64,000 nt of DNA from Stenogyne calaminthoides (GCA_037126765.1 JBBCBC010000025.1:11315639-11379638), one strand, 5' to 3'. Counted from the stretch's first letter, positions 23,321 to 34,970 are shown. Notes: generated by a model from the sequence alone, not told the origin. Made by a program: numbers and translations.

Positions 23321-24667
23321 TCAGACTCTCAAAAGAATCCATCGAGTCAAATTATTTTTTTCTGTTGAACTTGACAACTCTTGTGCTAGTGTAGGAGCAA
23401 CAACAGAGAAAGAAGAGTTTACCTCCTCAATAACCATTAGACAGAGGTCATCACTTTCACTGTCTGAGAAAATTTCATCTGAAGAGCTAGATCCTTCCTC
23501 AGAATGTTCTTCTTCTGCAACCATGGCCTTTTTGCTAGAGAACTTCTTGTCTCTTTTAGCTTGCCTTTCTCTTCTCTCCTTAGCACTCAGGTCAGGACAA
23601 TCATACTGGAAGTGACCTTTCTTTTGGAAATTGTAGCATCTGTTGGCATCATCATCCTGATCACTTTCTTCTTTGGACTTGGAGTCCTTCCTTTTGGATG
23701 AAGATCCTCCAGCTTTCAGGTCCTTCTTCTTCTCAGTTGATTTGTCCTCGGCTTTCTTCTGGTACATGTGATTCCTGGAATAGTTTTTGTATTTTCCATA
23801 TCGACTATTAAGTCTTTCAAACCTCCTTGCCATCAGTGCTAGCTTATCCTCAAGCTCATCCTGATTCTTAGCAAGGGAGTTCTCAGACTCTCTAGTTTTA
23901 CAGGTTTTATCCTTGGGTTTGAAAGCCACATTTTTACTAGATGATGAATCATCTTTGCTGTCAGCCTTTTTAGATTTCTTATCAATTACGAACTCATAGA
24001 CCTTCAGCTCAGAGAAGATTTGTTGATATGGCATTGAATTAATGTTTTTGGTGTTTTCAATCACCACTGCATGTATATCCCATTTCTTAGAAAGACCTCT
24101 AAGAATTTTCAATGCAACTTCTCTTTGTGGATATTTCTTTCCAAGTGCATTTAGTTCATTCATAATGTTAGTGAATCTGACTTCCAATTTGTCAATAGAT
24201 TCACCTTCTTCCATTTCAAAACTGTCAAACATTCCAATTGCAACTGAAAGTTTGTTTTCCTTGATATGATCTGTGCCTTGGCACATTACTGCTAGTGTAT
24301 CCCAAATTTCTTTTGCAGTATTACAATGAGAAATCATTCCCATCACACCATCATCAATTGTACTGTATAGTGTGTCTTTAGCAATATAGTCTAGATTGAC
24401 TAACTTCCTCTCCTCAGGAGACAGTTGGTCATCAGACTTAGGAAATTCTGCTCTAAGATCATTTCTCTCATTTTCTGTTCCTCTGGGATTCACCATAGTA
24501 AATTGGAATGGCCCTTCAGAGACCACTCTCCACATACGTTCATGTTTAGAATACAGGTGAGCCTGCATTCTTAGTCTCCATAAATCATAGTTCTCTACTG
24601 AGAACATGGGAAGTTTCTTAGAAGACATTTTGTCTGAGTCTTTTAAGAATTCAGCAAATAAGATCAA
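23321..24667 (-). CDS. gag of element D (intact reading frame)
   Basis: 448 codons. The likely true start is the inner Met in KMSSKKLPMFSVENYDLW (about residue 14), because element A begins there. Residues about 20-240 form the DUF4219/UBN2 gag domain of copia elements (LWRLRMQAHLY, KEIWDTLAVMCQGTD, VALKILRGLSKKWD). Residues about 240-340 are Lys/Ser-rich. A CCHC knuckle lies near residue 350 but reads CYNFQKKGHFQYDC: the second cysteine is Phe (TTC), whereas element A keeps TGC. An acidic Ser-rich tail (SSSSDEIFSDSESDD) follows, and the last residues after SSST diverge by a frameshift. The protein would pack element RNA, but loss of a zinc ligand may weaken that. Confidence 0.88.
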   Translation of the reverse strand: MILFAEFLKDSDKMSSKKLPMFSVENYDLWRLRMQAHLYSKHERMWRVVSEGPFQFTMVNPRGTENERNDLRAEFPKSDDQLSPEERKLVNLDYIAKDTLYSTIDDGVMGMISHCNTAKEIWDTLAVMCQGTDHIKENKLSVAIGMFDSFEMEEGESIDKLEVRFTNIMNELNALGKKYPQREVALKILRGLSKKWDIHAVVIENTKNINSMPYQQIFSELKVYEFVIDKKSKKADSKDDSSSSKNVAFKPKDKTCKTRESENSLAKNQDELEDKLALMARRFERLNSRYGKYKNYSRNHMYQKKAEDKSTEKKKDLKAGGSSSKRKDSKSKEESDQDDDANRCYNFQKKGHFQYDCPDLSAKERRERQAKRDKKFSSKKAMVAEEEHSEEGSSSSDEIFSDSESDDLCLMVIEEVNSSFSVVAPTLAQELSSSTEKNNLTRWILLRV

Positions 24668-24733
24668 TTCAGATAGACCACAAGTTTTTTAGCAAATTTT
24701 AAACTTTGGTCAACAAAGCAGGTGGTCAAGTTG
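24668..24733 (-). other. Leader of element D between primer site and gag
   Basis: Short untranslated leader on the minus strand, similar to 35999-36098 of element A. No other signal. Confidence 0.6.
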
Positions 24734-24753
24734 AACCACTGCTCTGATACCAC
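24734..24753 (-). other. Primer-binding site of element D (initiator tRNA-Met)
   Basis: On the minus strand AGTGGTATCAGAGCAGTGGT, with the classical TGGTATCAGAGC match to plant initiator tRNA-Met, one base from the 5' LTR. Confidence 0.9.
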
Positions 24754-24754
24754 T

Positions 24755-26798
24755 TGTTGGTCCCGGTGCAAACGAGTCTTACACGTGTATGGGGAGGGGA
24801 ATACACGTGTTCAGTGTTTTTAAAACTTTTCTTTACTGAGGTCAGCTTGGGTCAGGTTGTCCTGATGATTTCTTCCTGAGAAGCACAAATCGCTCTGAGT
24901 CAAAGTCTACCTAAGACAGTGATCCTGAGCTGCTTTCAGATACCTCAGATAATCCCAAGTGATCCTGAGTTTTCAGAGATCCTGAGTTGCTTGGATCAGA
25001 TAACTAACTTACTGAACCCTCAGAAGAGTAAGTTCAGTTTGGTAACTATCTGTTCTAGCTACTCAAATGTGCGGAATGGTTGGCCCTAAGTTTATACTCG
25101 TTTTAATGCTTTTGCTGAAAACCTTCCTTTTAATGGAATAGTGATTAGGCTGTGATTCAATTCAGATGCAACTTCAGTGGATTGAGTCCAACTGAATGTC
25201 AGTGAAAATATGCTTTCAAAATATATGCAATAATTAAGCAAAGTAAAACAGAAAGCAAAGAACACAGCAAGTTATAGTGGTTTAGAGACTCAAGCTCCTA
25301 CGTACACTCTCTCTGATCTCTCAAGAGAAATTCACTAATCACTTCCTAAGGCTTTCTGACTACCTCTGTAGTTTACTAACCTTTCTAATTTTGATCTTTC
25401 TGACTACCTCTGTAGTTTACTAACTCAAAACTCACACAAGCTTTCTGTCTATCCAAGATAGATTACTCACTTCTTCTCTAGAGCTTTCTGACTACCTCAA
25501 TGTAGTTTACTAACTCTTTACAACTCCAATCTCACCAACAATCACACTCAAACTACCTTACAAAGGGTTTGGGGTTTCTTGGTTGGTTTCCAACTAGGAT
25601 GAGATATCCTTTACAATAAAGAACAATGCAAAGGCTAGGATATCTCGACTAAGCTTTGGATATATTTTATCAAGCTAGGCTTAGTGGAATGAGCTCTCTT
25701 CGATTTAAAGCACTTAGGAAATTCTTGGTTTTTCGAGTGCTTCAACTTGCAATAATAAGTTTGAGCTCTTGAGTTGCTTACAAATTTCCCGTAACCTTAC
25801 AATGTAGAGGGTCACAAGTATTTATAGGCATACACCAAGGTAACTCTTGAAAAACTATCCGTTGGAAGAGATAGCTTCGTGAGTTTCCTCTTAAGGTGTG
25901 TGATGAACGACTATATTTAGGGTTTGAGACTCCCTAGCACGTTTTAGGCAATAGCCTTTCATGTAGCCGGTCAACACTTTTTGCAGTCTGGAACTTAGTA
26001 CTTCTGACATCTTTTGTTGACTTTGTCATTTGTCGATGTCGAAAATGTCGATCTTGTCTTCTTCTTTTTGACTTTTGTCTCCAGTTAAAGGTAGACAACT
26101 TCAACGGCTCTTTTTGGTTACATTCTCTGAGTGACATAACCTTAACAACACTTTGTCTTAGTTCCTTTATGCGCATTTGAATGTCTTGGCGATATCTATT
26201 TTTCTAAGGAATCGCGTTTTTTTTGATATTGCATCCTTGGATAGATATTTTCAGTGCCTCGGAACATTCAGGTTTATCTTGAGCATTGATACATTCTTGA
26301 GTCTTGATAATTCTTTGTGCCTTTTAGTATCCTTCAATCTTGATCTTGATCTTACATCTTACGTGTCTTGAGTCTTGAGGTCTTGAGTCTTGAGTCTTGA
26401 GTCTTGAGTCTTGAGTCTTGAGTCTTATGAGTCTTGAGGATCTTGAGTCTTCCGCGGATATCTTGGTGATATCTTGAGTCTTAATGTTGAGTCTCTCAGT
26501 TTCATACTGAGTCTTCAGTTTCTCAGTTTCTCACTAGGTCTTGATTTCTCGGTTTCTTCTTTGAAACTTGAAACCGTTTTCATCTTGAAACTTGGTTTCT
26601 TGAAACTTCTTCGAGTCTTGAGAACCTATCGAGAATCTAACTTTGATCTATATCTGCTGACTATACATTTTGCAGATAACATCCTGAATACTCTAAAATT
26701 GAATCCTGACTCAACTATCAAGATTATTCTGAACATGTCATACTCAGGGGTTTTGGGATCTAATCAAAATCAACCTTTATTAAATTCATCTCCCAACA
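24755..26798 (-). repeat. 5' LTR of element D
   Basis: Plus-strand ends TGTTGGTCCC and ATCTCCCAACA. It keeps many CAG/CTG words at its left part, for example in 24800-25020, that the 3' LTR lacks. TATA box at 25826-25819 on the minus strand. The minisatellite at 26352-26450 is a run of GAGTCTTGAG units. Confidence 0.92.
26352..26450 (-). repeat. LTR minisatellite of GAGTCTT units (D 5' LTR)
   Basis: Perfect and near-perfect GAGTCTT-type 7-10 base units (at least seven GAGTCTT in a row near 26380-26425). It is longer than the array in the 3' LTR. Confidence 0.85.
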
Positions 26799-28070
26799 AG
26801 CTGAATCTGTGGAGGTTTTGCAGTAGGATCGATAGCAGGTTCTGCAACAGCTCGTGCAGCAGGGTCTGCAATAGGTTCTTCCACAGGTGATCTTACGGGT
26901 TCGCGATTAGGTGAACTTTCAGGTTCGCGAGTAGGTGAAGGAGAAGGACTCATATGCTCATCAGCTAGAATTCTGAGTGGTGAATTAGCGCGAGATTGAG
27001 GTGATGGAGATCTTTCGCTTCTTGCTCCTCCCTCAGATTGTTCTGGCTAGCTTTCAACTTGAGAGTCCTGCCTATCTGATTTATCAGTTGATCTCTGTTG
27101 CGCATCAGGCTGATCTGGCGCTTCATCTTCATCTAACTCTTCATCCAAGAAAAGAGTCATGGGGGCCTGTTTTACTTTCTTTGGCCTCTTCTCCTGAGCC
27201 TTTACCAGTTTTCTCTTATTCTTTTGAGGATTATCTGTTGCAGAAGTAGCAGCCTCCTTGTTTTTCCCTTTCTTCAGAGGAGTGGGTCGAAGATCATCAT
27301 CTGCAGGGCCATAGATGGCAGTTGTGGCTGAGAGAAAAGCCTTGTAAAACTTTAGTCCATTCTGATTCCATTCTGCATTAGGCTTTTTTGTCCGCCAGAA
27401 TGACTGCAACTTTGTTGAGATTGCTGTTTCTCTTCTTCAGAAATACTTGTCTCTGTTCACTAACTCCAAACTTTTTATGCTCTTGGATCAGAATAGCTTT
27501 CAGAAAACCAGCCCAGTTAATATTTTTGGCTCCATCGATAATAGCAACCAAACTATGCATCTTTACAGCCGTTAATCCGTCCGGGCTGAAAGAGATACCC
27601 ATAATTGTTTTTGACAGAATGCCAAACAACAGTCGGTATTTCCTTTTCAACATCAGCCTGACAAAATTTGCGGTCTGGTGTTTGTCAGCCTCTCGGAAGA
27701 GTTCATTCCTAATTAGTTCGTCTTCATTCTCCATGTAGTGAGCAGGAGAGGTCTTTCCTTTGGGCAGGTTGAACAAACGAGAGATATCAGCAATTGTGAC
27801 TCTGATCTCCTGTCCATTTACCGATGAAACCAGTTCATCTCCAGGAGACTCCACCTTCAACTTCCTTAAGAATTCTAGTTCCTCATACTACATTAATGGA
27901 TTGCAGTTAGCAGCACAATACTTTTCAAGGCCGCACCTCCTCAGAATTTGTTCCACCACCATTGATTCCGGATCCCGTGTGACACTAAACATTACATATT
28001 TGTCTTCAACAATTTTGGTTTCCAAATCCGCATAATTACACATAAATTTGCCCAATCCATGAGTAGCCAT
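26799..28070 (-). pseudogene. Envelope-like ORF of element B, N-terminal part
   Basis: ATG 28070-28068 starts MATHGLGKFM. An in-frame TAG (ATG-TAG-TAT, about 27890) interrupts it after 60 codons, but the frame continues to 27378 with the conserved block KYRLLFGILSKTIMGISFSPDG. A slip near the AAAAAA run at 27390 moves the coding frame to 27409-27047 (TKKPNAEWNQNGLKFY, then a Lys-rich part and acidic DEELDEDEAPD). Beyond that a Pro/Ala/Glu repeat region (EPIADPAARA-like) reaches the insertion point of D at 26799. The protein resumes at 12192. It belongs to the same family as the envelope-like ORFs of A and D. A TATA box and a likely leader intron precede it. Confidence 0.7.
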
Positions 28071-28265
28071 CTACAATACAATGGACTTGATTAAGATTTG
28101 TGCATAATCATAAACATAGTACATATTTGATGATCAGACCTATTAATCGATGGATACACACAGATACCAAGAATTGATAAGGCATAACACAGGATAAAAT
28201 AAACATTTGTAATCTATATGATCAATGAATTTAGGAAACTAACTCATCAAATAACCAGGATTTAC
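28071..28265 (-). other. Possible leader intron ahead of B's envelope-like ORF
   Basis: On the minus strand the donor CTA|GTAAAT (28265) and acceptor TTGTATTGTAG|ATG (28071) bracket 195 AT-rich bases, with the acceptor AG directly before the start codon. Splice-site quality is fair, not excellent. This is inference from sequence only. Confidence 0.4.
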
Positions 28266-28410
28266 TAGATTCTGCTTTCCGATTTTGAAATACGTTGAAT
28301 CACAAGAAAATGCTTTTGAGTTTTAGAAAGGTAAATGTAAAATTTGCAGAGTGTAAATCGCAAGAATAATTTTTTTTGAGAAGATTACATTGGAAGGGTT
28401 TGACGGATCC

Positions 28411-28420
28411 TTTATATAAG
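28411..28420 (-). promoter_or_regulatory. Possible internal promoter (TATA box) for B's envelope-like ORF
   Basis: CTTATATAAA on the minus strand lies about 340 bases before the ATG, or about 145 if the proposed intron is removed, close to the 135-base distance in A and D. Confidence 0.5.
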
Positions 28421-30109
28421 GAAGGAGGGAAAATTGAGACCGGAAAATCAAACATTTTTTAAAAGGAACGACTCAGATTGAGTGGTTTTGATCGTGTGGT
28501 CAGGGCATGCACGCGCGATTACCTTTTGGATTTTAAAAACACATTTAATAACAATTAATACATATACCCCATCCGCATTATATGATTTGCAGGGTATGTG
28601 TCATAAAAGTATGTGTACAGTAAAGGCAAATATTATCAGATAATTTTGGATAAGTAATCAGTAAAGCAAAGAATCTGAAATGTGTATCTGGTTGACTGGT
28701 GTTGTAATCAGTCAATACCACGTGTAGCAGAAGATCAGACTGAATTCTGTTAATCTAGGTTTCTGTTTGACCCTTGCATTTCCAAATAATGTTCCACATA
28801 TCTGATAAGTCTCCTTATGATCCTCTCTGATCAGTTGACGTTCCCCCTTCAACAGTTATCTTTGATCAATTCTTGAGTGATCTTCCTGATTGGCTGAGGT
28901 ACTATACTCAACTGTTCCTCCATATCTGATCATTGTCTCATCTGATCAGATTTATGTTGATCTAATATGATCTACTTTGATCAAGTCAAGTCTTGGGACG
29001 AGTGCTACCGTCAAAACTTAATATTGGGAAATCGAAGAGTCATCTCGATTCCCTAAGTCGGCACGATTTGACATTCGCAATGATGGTCTGGAAACTTTGT
29101 GATATCACATGCCGTAAACTTATCCAATCATCAGTAGCGTGTCTCCTACGCGTTGTCCTTGCGGTGCCAATTTATCTGAAATGCTTTGAGAAATCATATT
29201 TGCACTTTCACCCCTGCTAATTCTCTATAAATAGGACCAATGATTTATGCACAACATAACCCATTCACCATACTTATTTTCTTCAAGTCATATATTTTGG
29301 TGAACCTTTGATTCCGGCAAAAACCTTCCTTTAGCCTACTCAAATGATTTCAGCTTCTCAAATCAACCCTGTGCTTCCCTCATTACTGCTTTCGTCGTTA
29401 TTGAAGAAAAGTCATACGATTATTGCTAAACTTCTATACCACCGGGGTGGCGGATCTGCCGTCGCAAATGAGAAGACACTTCTCCTGACCGTATGCGCCT
29501 TATGCGTCTATCGAGATGACGAAATTAGCATCAACAGACTCCATTTGATATGTAACATGGGTTTAGTTATACGATCTAGATCCGACCTATCCGATCTTGA
29601 TCAGACAGTAAACGGTCTAGATCAGACTAAAACCCAATATTTACATGTGACACTTGTGTCCATGTGGTGTACCACACCATATGTATGACACTCGTGTCCA
29701 ATTAAAGCTGGGAGTCCCATTGATTTTAGGACTAGGGGCTTCTGGCCTAGGATAATTTTAAAGCCTCTCTCACCCCTTCAGGGTTTGTAGGGTTTAGGGT
29801 TTATGTACTGACCTCCGGGTCTTTTGTACTTGTAACTTGTAATGAAAATTTGACCTCCGGGTCTTTATCAAAGAAAGTTCTTTTAACCCATTGTTGTGTT
29901 GAATCTTTTACCTTATGCGATTATAGATGTATTACTTATGTAACTTGCTTGTTGAATCTTGCTTAAATCGACTTACAAAGTTTGAAACAACCAATCTGAT
30001 CAGTTCCTTGACTGATCTGATAAAGCTTTCTCTTATCAGTTCCTTGACTGATCTTATGATCAGATCTGATCAGTTGAGGTACCTTACTCAACTGATTCTT
30101 TCTATCTGT
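28421..30109. other. Non-coding region of B with an orphan segment (about 28985-29960)
   Basis: The flanks (28700-28985 and 29960-30109) are rich in CTGATCAG-like words typical of element B. The middle is different in style. On the plus strand it holds a TATA box (CTCTATAAATAGG, 29221-29233), a CA-rich leader, a 114-codon frame from ATG 29344 without recognised domains, and a downstream part with GACCTCCGGGTCTTTT twice (29808, 29849). It could be an insertion or captured fragment. I found no target duplication and do not recognise the frame. Confidence 0.4.
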
Positions 30110-33100
30110 TCAGTCTCTTAACCAGCTGGTCTTGGAGACCAGTCCACCAAACATTTCTGGTGCACTTTCTCCAAGGTCCAGAAGCCCTAGCTCATTGCAT
30201 AATTCTCTGAATCTGACCACAGCTAGTGTCTTGGTTAGAATATCAACTTTCTGCTTATCAGTATGGATCTTTTCCATTCTGATTTTCTTCTTTTCAACAT
30301 GATCTCTTATAAAATGATGTCTGACATCCACATGCTTGCATCTTGTATGTAGAACTGGGTTCTGAGTAATTGCAATAGCACTATTATTGTCACAGAATAT
30401 AGGTACATTCTTAGCTACAATGATGTAATCCCTCAGCTGCTGACTTAGCTAGAGCAGTTGGGAACAACAGCTTCCTGCAGCCATATATTCTGCTTCAGTA
30501 GTAGATGTTGCAACTGATGTCTGCTTCTTTGAAAACCAAGAGATCGGTTTACTACCTAAAAACTGACATGTACCTGAGGTTGACTTCCTGTCAATTTTGC
30601 AACCTCCATAATCAGAATCAGAATACCCACTAAGCTCTAGATTATCATCTGATAGGTAGAATAAACCAAGGTTTACTGTCCCCTTCAGATACTTAAGAAT
30701 CCGCTTAGCTGCTTCCAGGTGGCTTTGCATTGAATTTGCCTGAAATCTGGCACATACACCTACTGCAAAAGTTATATCTGGTCTGCTGGAAGTCAGGTAT
30801 AGTAGATTTCCAATGAGAGCCCTGTATTCTTTCTGATTAGTTTTCAATCCATTCTCATCTGGATCCATCTTGAATCCAGTCAACATAAATTTTGGCTTCC
30901 TTACAGTTTTGAACTCCAAACTTAGCCAACAAGTTCCTAGTGTACTTTGCCTGGCAGATGAATATCCCTTCTGTACTTTGATTAACTTGAAGACCTAGAA
31001 AGTAATTCATCTGACCCATCATGGACATCTCGAACTTCCCTTGCATCAGCTTGCTGAACTTTTCACATAAAGTCTTGTTGGGAGATCCGAAAATGATATC
31101 ATCCACATAAATCTGAACCATCAGAATATCTCCTCCATCTTATATTCTGAATAAGGTTCTGTCCACTATTCCTTTAGTGAATCCACTGTCTATCAAGAAC
31201 TGAGAGAGTGTATCATATCAAGCTCGAGGAGCTTGTTTCAGGCCATAAAGAGCTTTTTTCTTAAACGGTACACCTGGTCGCCTTTTTCAAAGCTAGGAGG
31301 TTGTTCAACATAAACTTCCTCAGCTAGTATCCCGTTTAAGAATGCACTCTTTACATCCATCTGATACACAATAAACCCTATGTGGGCAGCATATGCCAGA
31401 AACAGCCGAATGGCTTCCAGGCGAGCGACTGGTGCAAAGGTCTCATCATAATCAATTCCTTCTGATTGTGAATACCCCTTAGCAACAAGTCTTGCCTTAT
31501 TTCTGGTTATGACATTATTCTCATCTCTCTTGTTCTTGAATACCCACTTTGTGCCAACCACATCTTGATGGGTTGGTCTGTCCACCAGTTTCCAAACCTG
31601 ATTTCTTTCAAACTGTTCCAGTTCTTCGTGCATGGCTAGAATCCAGTTTGCATCCTGTAGAGCTTCTTCTACTTCGGTTGGTTCCTTCAAAGATAGATAA
31701 CAACAATACATGGCACTTTCACCAATCTGATGTCTAGTTTTAACTCTATCAGATGGGTCTCAGATGATCAGATCAGTTGGATGACTGGTTATCCAGGTCC
31801 TTCTTTTCTGATTCTCATAAATTTGGAGAACATCATCCTCTTCTGATAGTAGTTCGTCACTAGTGATTGGGAGTGGTGCAGAAATATGATCCACTTTACA
31901 TGGACAAGTCTCAGCTGATGTTGGACTCATCATGTGCTGATGTCTGTCTGTAGGGACTTCAGGTGTTCCCCCTGAACCAGATGGTTCAGTTGTTACTGTC
32001 TCAGCTGTACCAGCTTCTTCATTGACAGTTGTGCGTACCTTAGGGTCTGATTGACCTGGTGAATCAGTAAGATCAAGTTCTGTAACATACACTGTTATGT
32101 GATCTGATCCTTTTTCCTTGATACTTAGCTGATCCGTTTTAAGTGCATCAGGTACCGGTTGATCTGGTACTGCTTTTTCTGTGGCAGATTTCTCTTGTTC
32201 AGAAGATGTCTCATCAAAGACCACATGTGGTGTTTCTTCCACAACTAGGGTTCGCCTGTTGAACACCCTGAAAGCCTTGCTGGTTGAGAAATATCCTAAG
32301 AATATACCGTCATCTAACTTGGCCTCAAAATTTTTCAACTGGCTCTTCCCATTGTTGTGTATGAAACATTTGCACCCAAAAACATGGAAGTAAGAAACAC
32401 GAGGTTTTATGCCCTTTCACAGTTCATAGGGTGTTTTGAAGTGAGCCTTAGTCAGAGAACATCTGTTCTGAGTATGACATGTAGTGTTGATGGCTTCTGC
32501 CCAGAAACGACTTGGAGTTGCATGTTTGGCTAACATAGTTCGAGCAGCTTCTTTGAGTGTTCTGTTTCTCCGTTCTACTACTCCATTCTGTTGCGGTGTT
32601 CTTGCAGCTGATGTCTCATGTTGTATTCTAAACTTAGTGCAAAAATTAGTAATAAAAGAGTTCAGAAATTCTGTACCTTTATTTGATCTGATTTTCACTA
32701 TACTGACACCTTTCTCATTCTGCAGTTTCTTGAGCAGCTCAGGTATCTTTGTTGTTGTCTCATTCTTCTTATACAAGAATACAACCCAGGTAAACTTGGA
32801 ATGATCATCCATGATTACCAGAGTATATTTGCGTCCGCTGAGACTAACTGGTGTAACTGGTCCAAATAGATCTATATGGAGCAGTTGCAGTACTCTACTG
32901 GATGCTGGTCCTGGGATTCCCTTGAATGAGGCTTTTACCTGTTTTCCCTTCTGACATGCGACACATGTCTGATCCTTAGAGAATACCTCATTCGGAAGAC
33001 CCTCAACCAAAGACATCCTTGCTATCTTGTTAAGAGTTTTAAAGTTCAGATGGCTCATTCTCTTATGCCAGAGCCAACAACTGCTTTTGGAACTCTTAAA

Positions 33101-33513
33101 AATCAGGCATGCATTTCTTGGACAACTGTTCCAATCTACTGTATATATCATTCCTTTCCTAGAACCAGTTAACAAGATCTGTTGATTAGCTCGATTCTTG
33201 ATAGTGCACTGATCAGTCGAGAACTCAACACTGAATCTGTTGTCGTAGAATTGTGAAACTGATAACAGATCATGCTTTAAACCTTCGACATACGAGACTC
33301 CAGTAACCTGTACATCATCATTCTCTAAGGTTCCGAATCCTTTGGTAAAAAACCAAAGTTATCATCACCAAAGAGTACACGTGGGCCTTCTTGTTTTGTG
33401 TAAGAGCTAAGGAGATGTTTGCTTCCAGTCATGTGCCTTGAGCATCCACTATCGATGTACCCGATAATTGCTTGTACACCTCCCTTATTGGCCAAACCCA
33501 CGCGAACCTGCAA
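30110..33513 (-). pseudogene. pol of element B: protease, integrase, reverse transcriptase, RNase H (broken)
   Basis: Minus-strand order: 33513-33325 protease with YIDSGCSRHMTG (catalytic D-S-G); 33175-32417 pre-integrase zinc motif (HKRMSHLN, CVACQKGKQ) and integrase core with D in LLHIDLFGP, but RSNKGTEF replaces RSDKGTEF (Asp to Asn, AAT), and the E motif NGVVERRN is present; a TGA ends this block after TPYEL. 32338-31760 is the integrase C-part and a Ser/Thr-rich linker. 31711-31238 starts the RT (GTKWVFKNK, YQMDVKSAFLNG); 31121-30855 has YVDDIIFGS; 30919-30449 is RNase H (GYSDSDYGG, TEAEYMAAGSC); 30331-30110 is the C-terminus. The catalytic Asn change alone should abolish integration. 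Frameshifts separate most blocks. Confidence 0.9.
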
Positions 33514-33927
33514 TCAAATCAGGCTTTAGGTACCCCAGTAGAATCAGGTCTTGGGGGGTTAGAAGTACCTTCCGGGATCCAAACATATCTGGCACCTTTG
33601 TTGAAAACAGAGGGCCTAATTTGTCTCCCATAAACATCTACATAATCATATGTCTCTTCAAATGCAATCTGGTTAGTACGATTATGAGTGTGAGCCTTGG
33701 ATGACTCAGAAGACTTGGGCCTTTTCATTGACATCTGTCTTCTTTTAATCCAGTGGGGCTCAGGTGCAGCAGCCCTAGGTTTCTGATTGTAAGGGTAGGT
33801 ACGACTGCTACCATTAAAAGATTCATATCTTTTTATCATAGATGGTCTTAGCAGTTTACCTTTAGCTTGCTTGTTAGGCAGCTGACCCTGATTAGGTTTC
33901 AGATCAGATTTCCCTTTGAGAGGTTGT
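33514..33927 (-). pseudogene. Element B gag-pol spacer, part left of element A
   Basis: A 107-codon frame (33839-33519) contains the Sirevirus spacer motif DYVDVYGRQIRPSVFNKGARY, close to NVYVDVYGRQISHSK in element A (38370). It is cut at 33927 by A, and the upstream part lies at 59074-59672. Confidence 0.75.
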
Positions 33928-34289
33928 TGTTGGGAGATGAATTTAATAAAGATTGATTTTGATTAGATCCCAAAACCCCTGAGTATGACATGTTCAGGAT
34001 AATCTTGATAGTTGAGTCAGGATTCAGTTTTTAAGAGTATTCAGGATGTTATCTGCAAAATGTATAGTCAGCAGATATAGATCAGGATAGGTTCTGAAGA
34101 CTCAGTAAGTTTCTGAAGAAACTTAAGTTTCAGTATGAAACTGAAGTTTCTGAAGTTTCAGTATGAAACTGAGAATCTGAAGACTCAGTATGAAACTACG
34201 AAACTGAAGACTCAGTATGAAACTGAGAAACTGAAGACTCAGTGAGAAACTGAAGACTCAGCATGAAAGACTCAGTATATCAGACAGTA

Positions 34290-34445
34290 TATCTGTGAAG
34301 ACTCAGAAGACTTAGAAGACCCTGAAGACTCAGAAGACTCTGAACACTAAGAAGACTCTGAAGACTCAAAAGACCCTGAAGACTCTGAAGACTCAGAAGA
34401 TCCTGAAGACTCAGAAGACTCTGAAGACACAGAAGACAGAAGACA
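34290..34445 (+). repeat. LTR minisatellite, CAG/CTG-rich form (A 5' LTR)
   Basis: Tandem 9-10 base units GACTCAGAA and GACTCTGAA. Every unit carries a CAG or CTG, a symmetrical CHG site. The 3' LTR array (57424-57570) has none. Confidence 0.85.
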
Positions 34446-34960
34446 GAAGACCAAGGATACTGAAGGCACAGTAATTACTGAAGACTCAGCAATGTACTGA
34501 ATGCTCAGTATAAACCTGGATGTTCCGAGGCACTGAAAATATCTATCTGAAGGATTCAATACTGAGAAGAACGCGATTACTTAGAAAAATAGATATTGCC
34601 CAAGACATTCAAATGCAGACAAAAGGAACTAAGACAAAGTGTTGTTAAGGTTATATCACTCAGAGATAGTAACCAAAAAGAGACGTTGAAGTTGTCTACC
34701 TTTAATTGGAGACAAAAGTCAAAAAGAGGAAGACAACACTGTACCTTACTGACACTGACAGCGACAAGTCACTGAAACATGTCAGTAGTACTATGTTCCA
34801 GACTGCAAAAAGTGTTGACCGGCTACATGAAAGGCTATTGCCTAAAACGTGCTAGGGAGTGTCAAACCCTAAATATAGTCGTTCTTCACACACCATAAGA
34901 GGAAACTCACGAAGCTATCTCTTCCAACGGATAGTTTTTCAAGAGTGACCTTGGTGCCTG

Positions 34961-34970
34961 CCTATAAATA
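34961..34970 (+). promoter_or_regulatory. Putative TATA box of element A 5' LTR
   Basis: CCTATAAATA, about 1.03 kb into the LTR, conserved at 58093-58102 (TTTATAAATA) in the 3' LTR. Confidence 0.5.

Larger units (their letters stand above)
12193..26798 (-). mobile_element. Element D: Sirevirus-type Ty1/copia retrotransposon inserted in B's envelope-like ORF
   Basis: LTRs lie at 12193-14273 and 24755-26798. A tRNA-Met primer site is beside the right LTR and a polypurine tract beside the left, so it reads on the minus strand. Order: gag 24667-23321, spacer and protease about 23320-22100, integrase/RT/RNase H 21947-18864, envelope-like ORF 18262-14700. The flanking five bases are ATTTG and AGCTG, matching at only three positions; on the minus strand this is CAAAT against CAGCT, possibly a duplication damaged at a CAG site. 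B's envelope-like ORF is split at exactly this point. Confidence 0.9.

Noticed and set aside
29344..29688. 114-codon frame as a true gene
   Set aside because: No recognised domain and no second copy here; kept only as part of the orphan segment.
30449..30919. Idea that the RNase H of B is a separate host RNase H gene
   Set aside because: It is flanked by RT and the pol C-terminus in the same order as in D.
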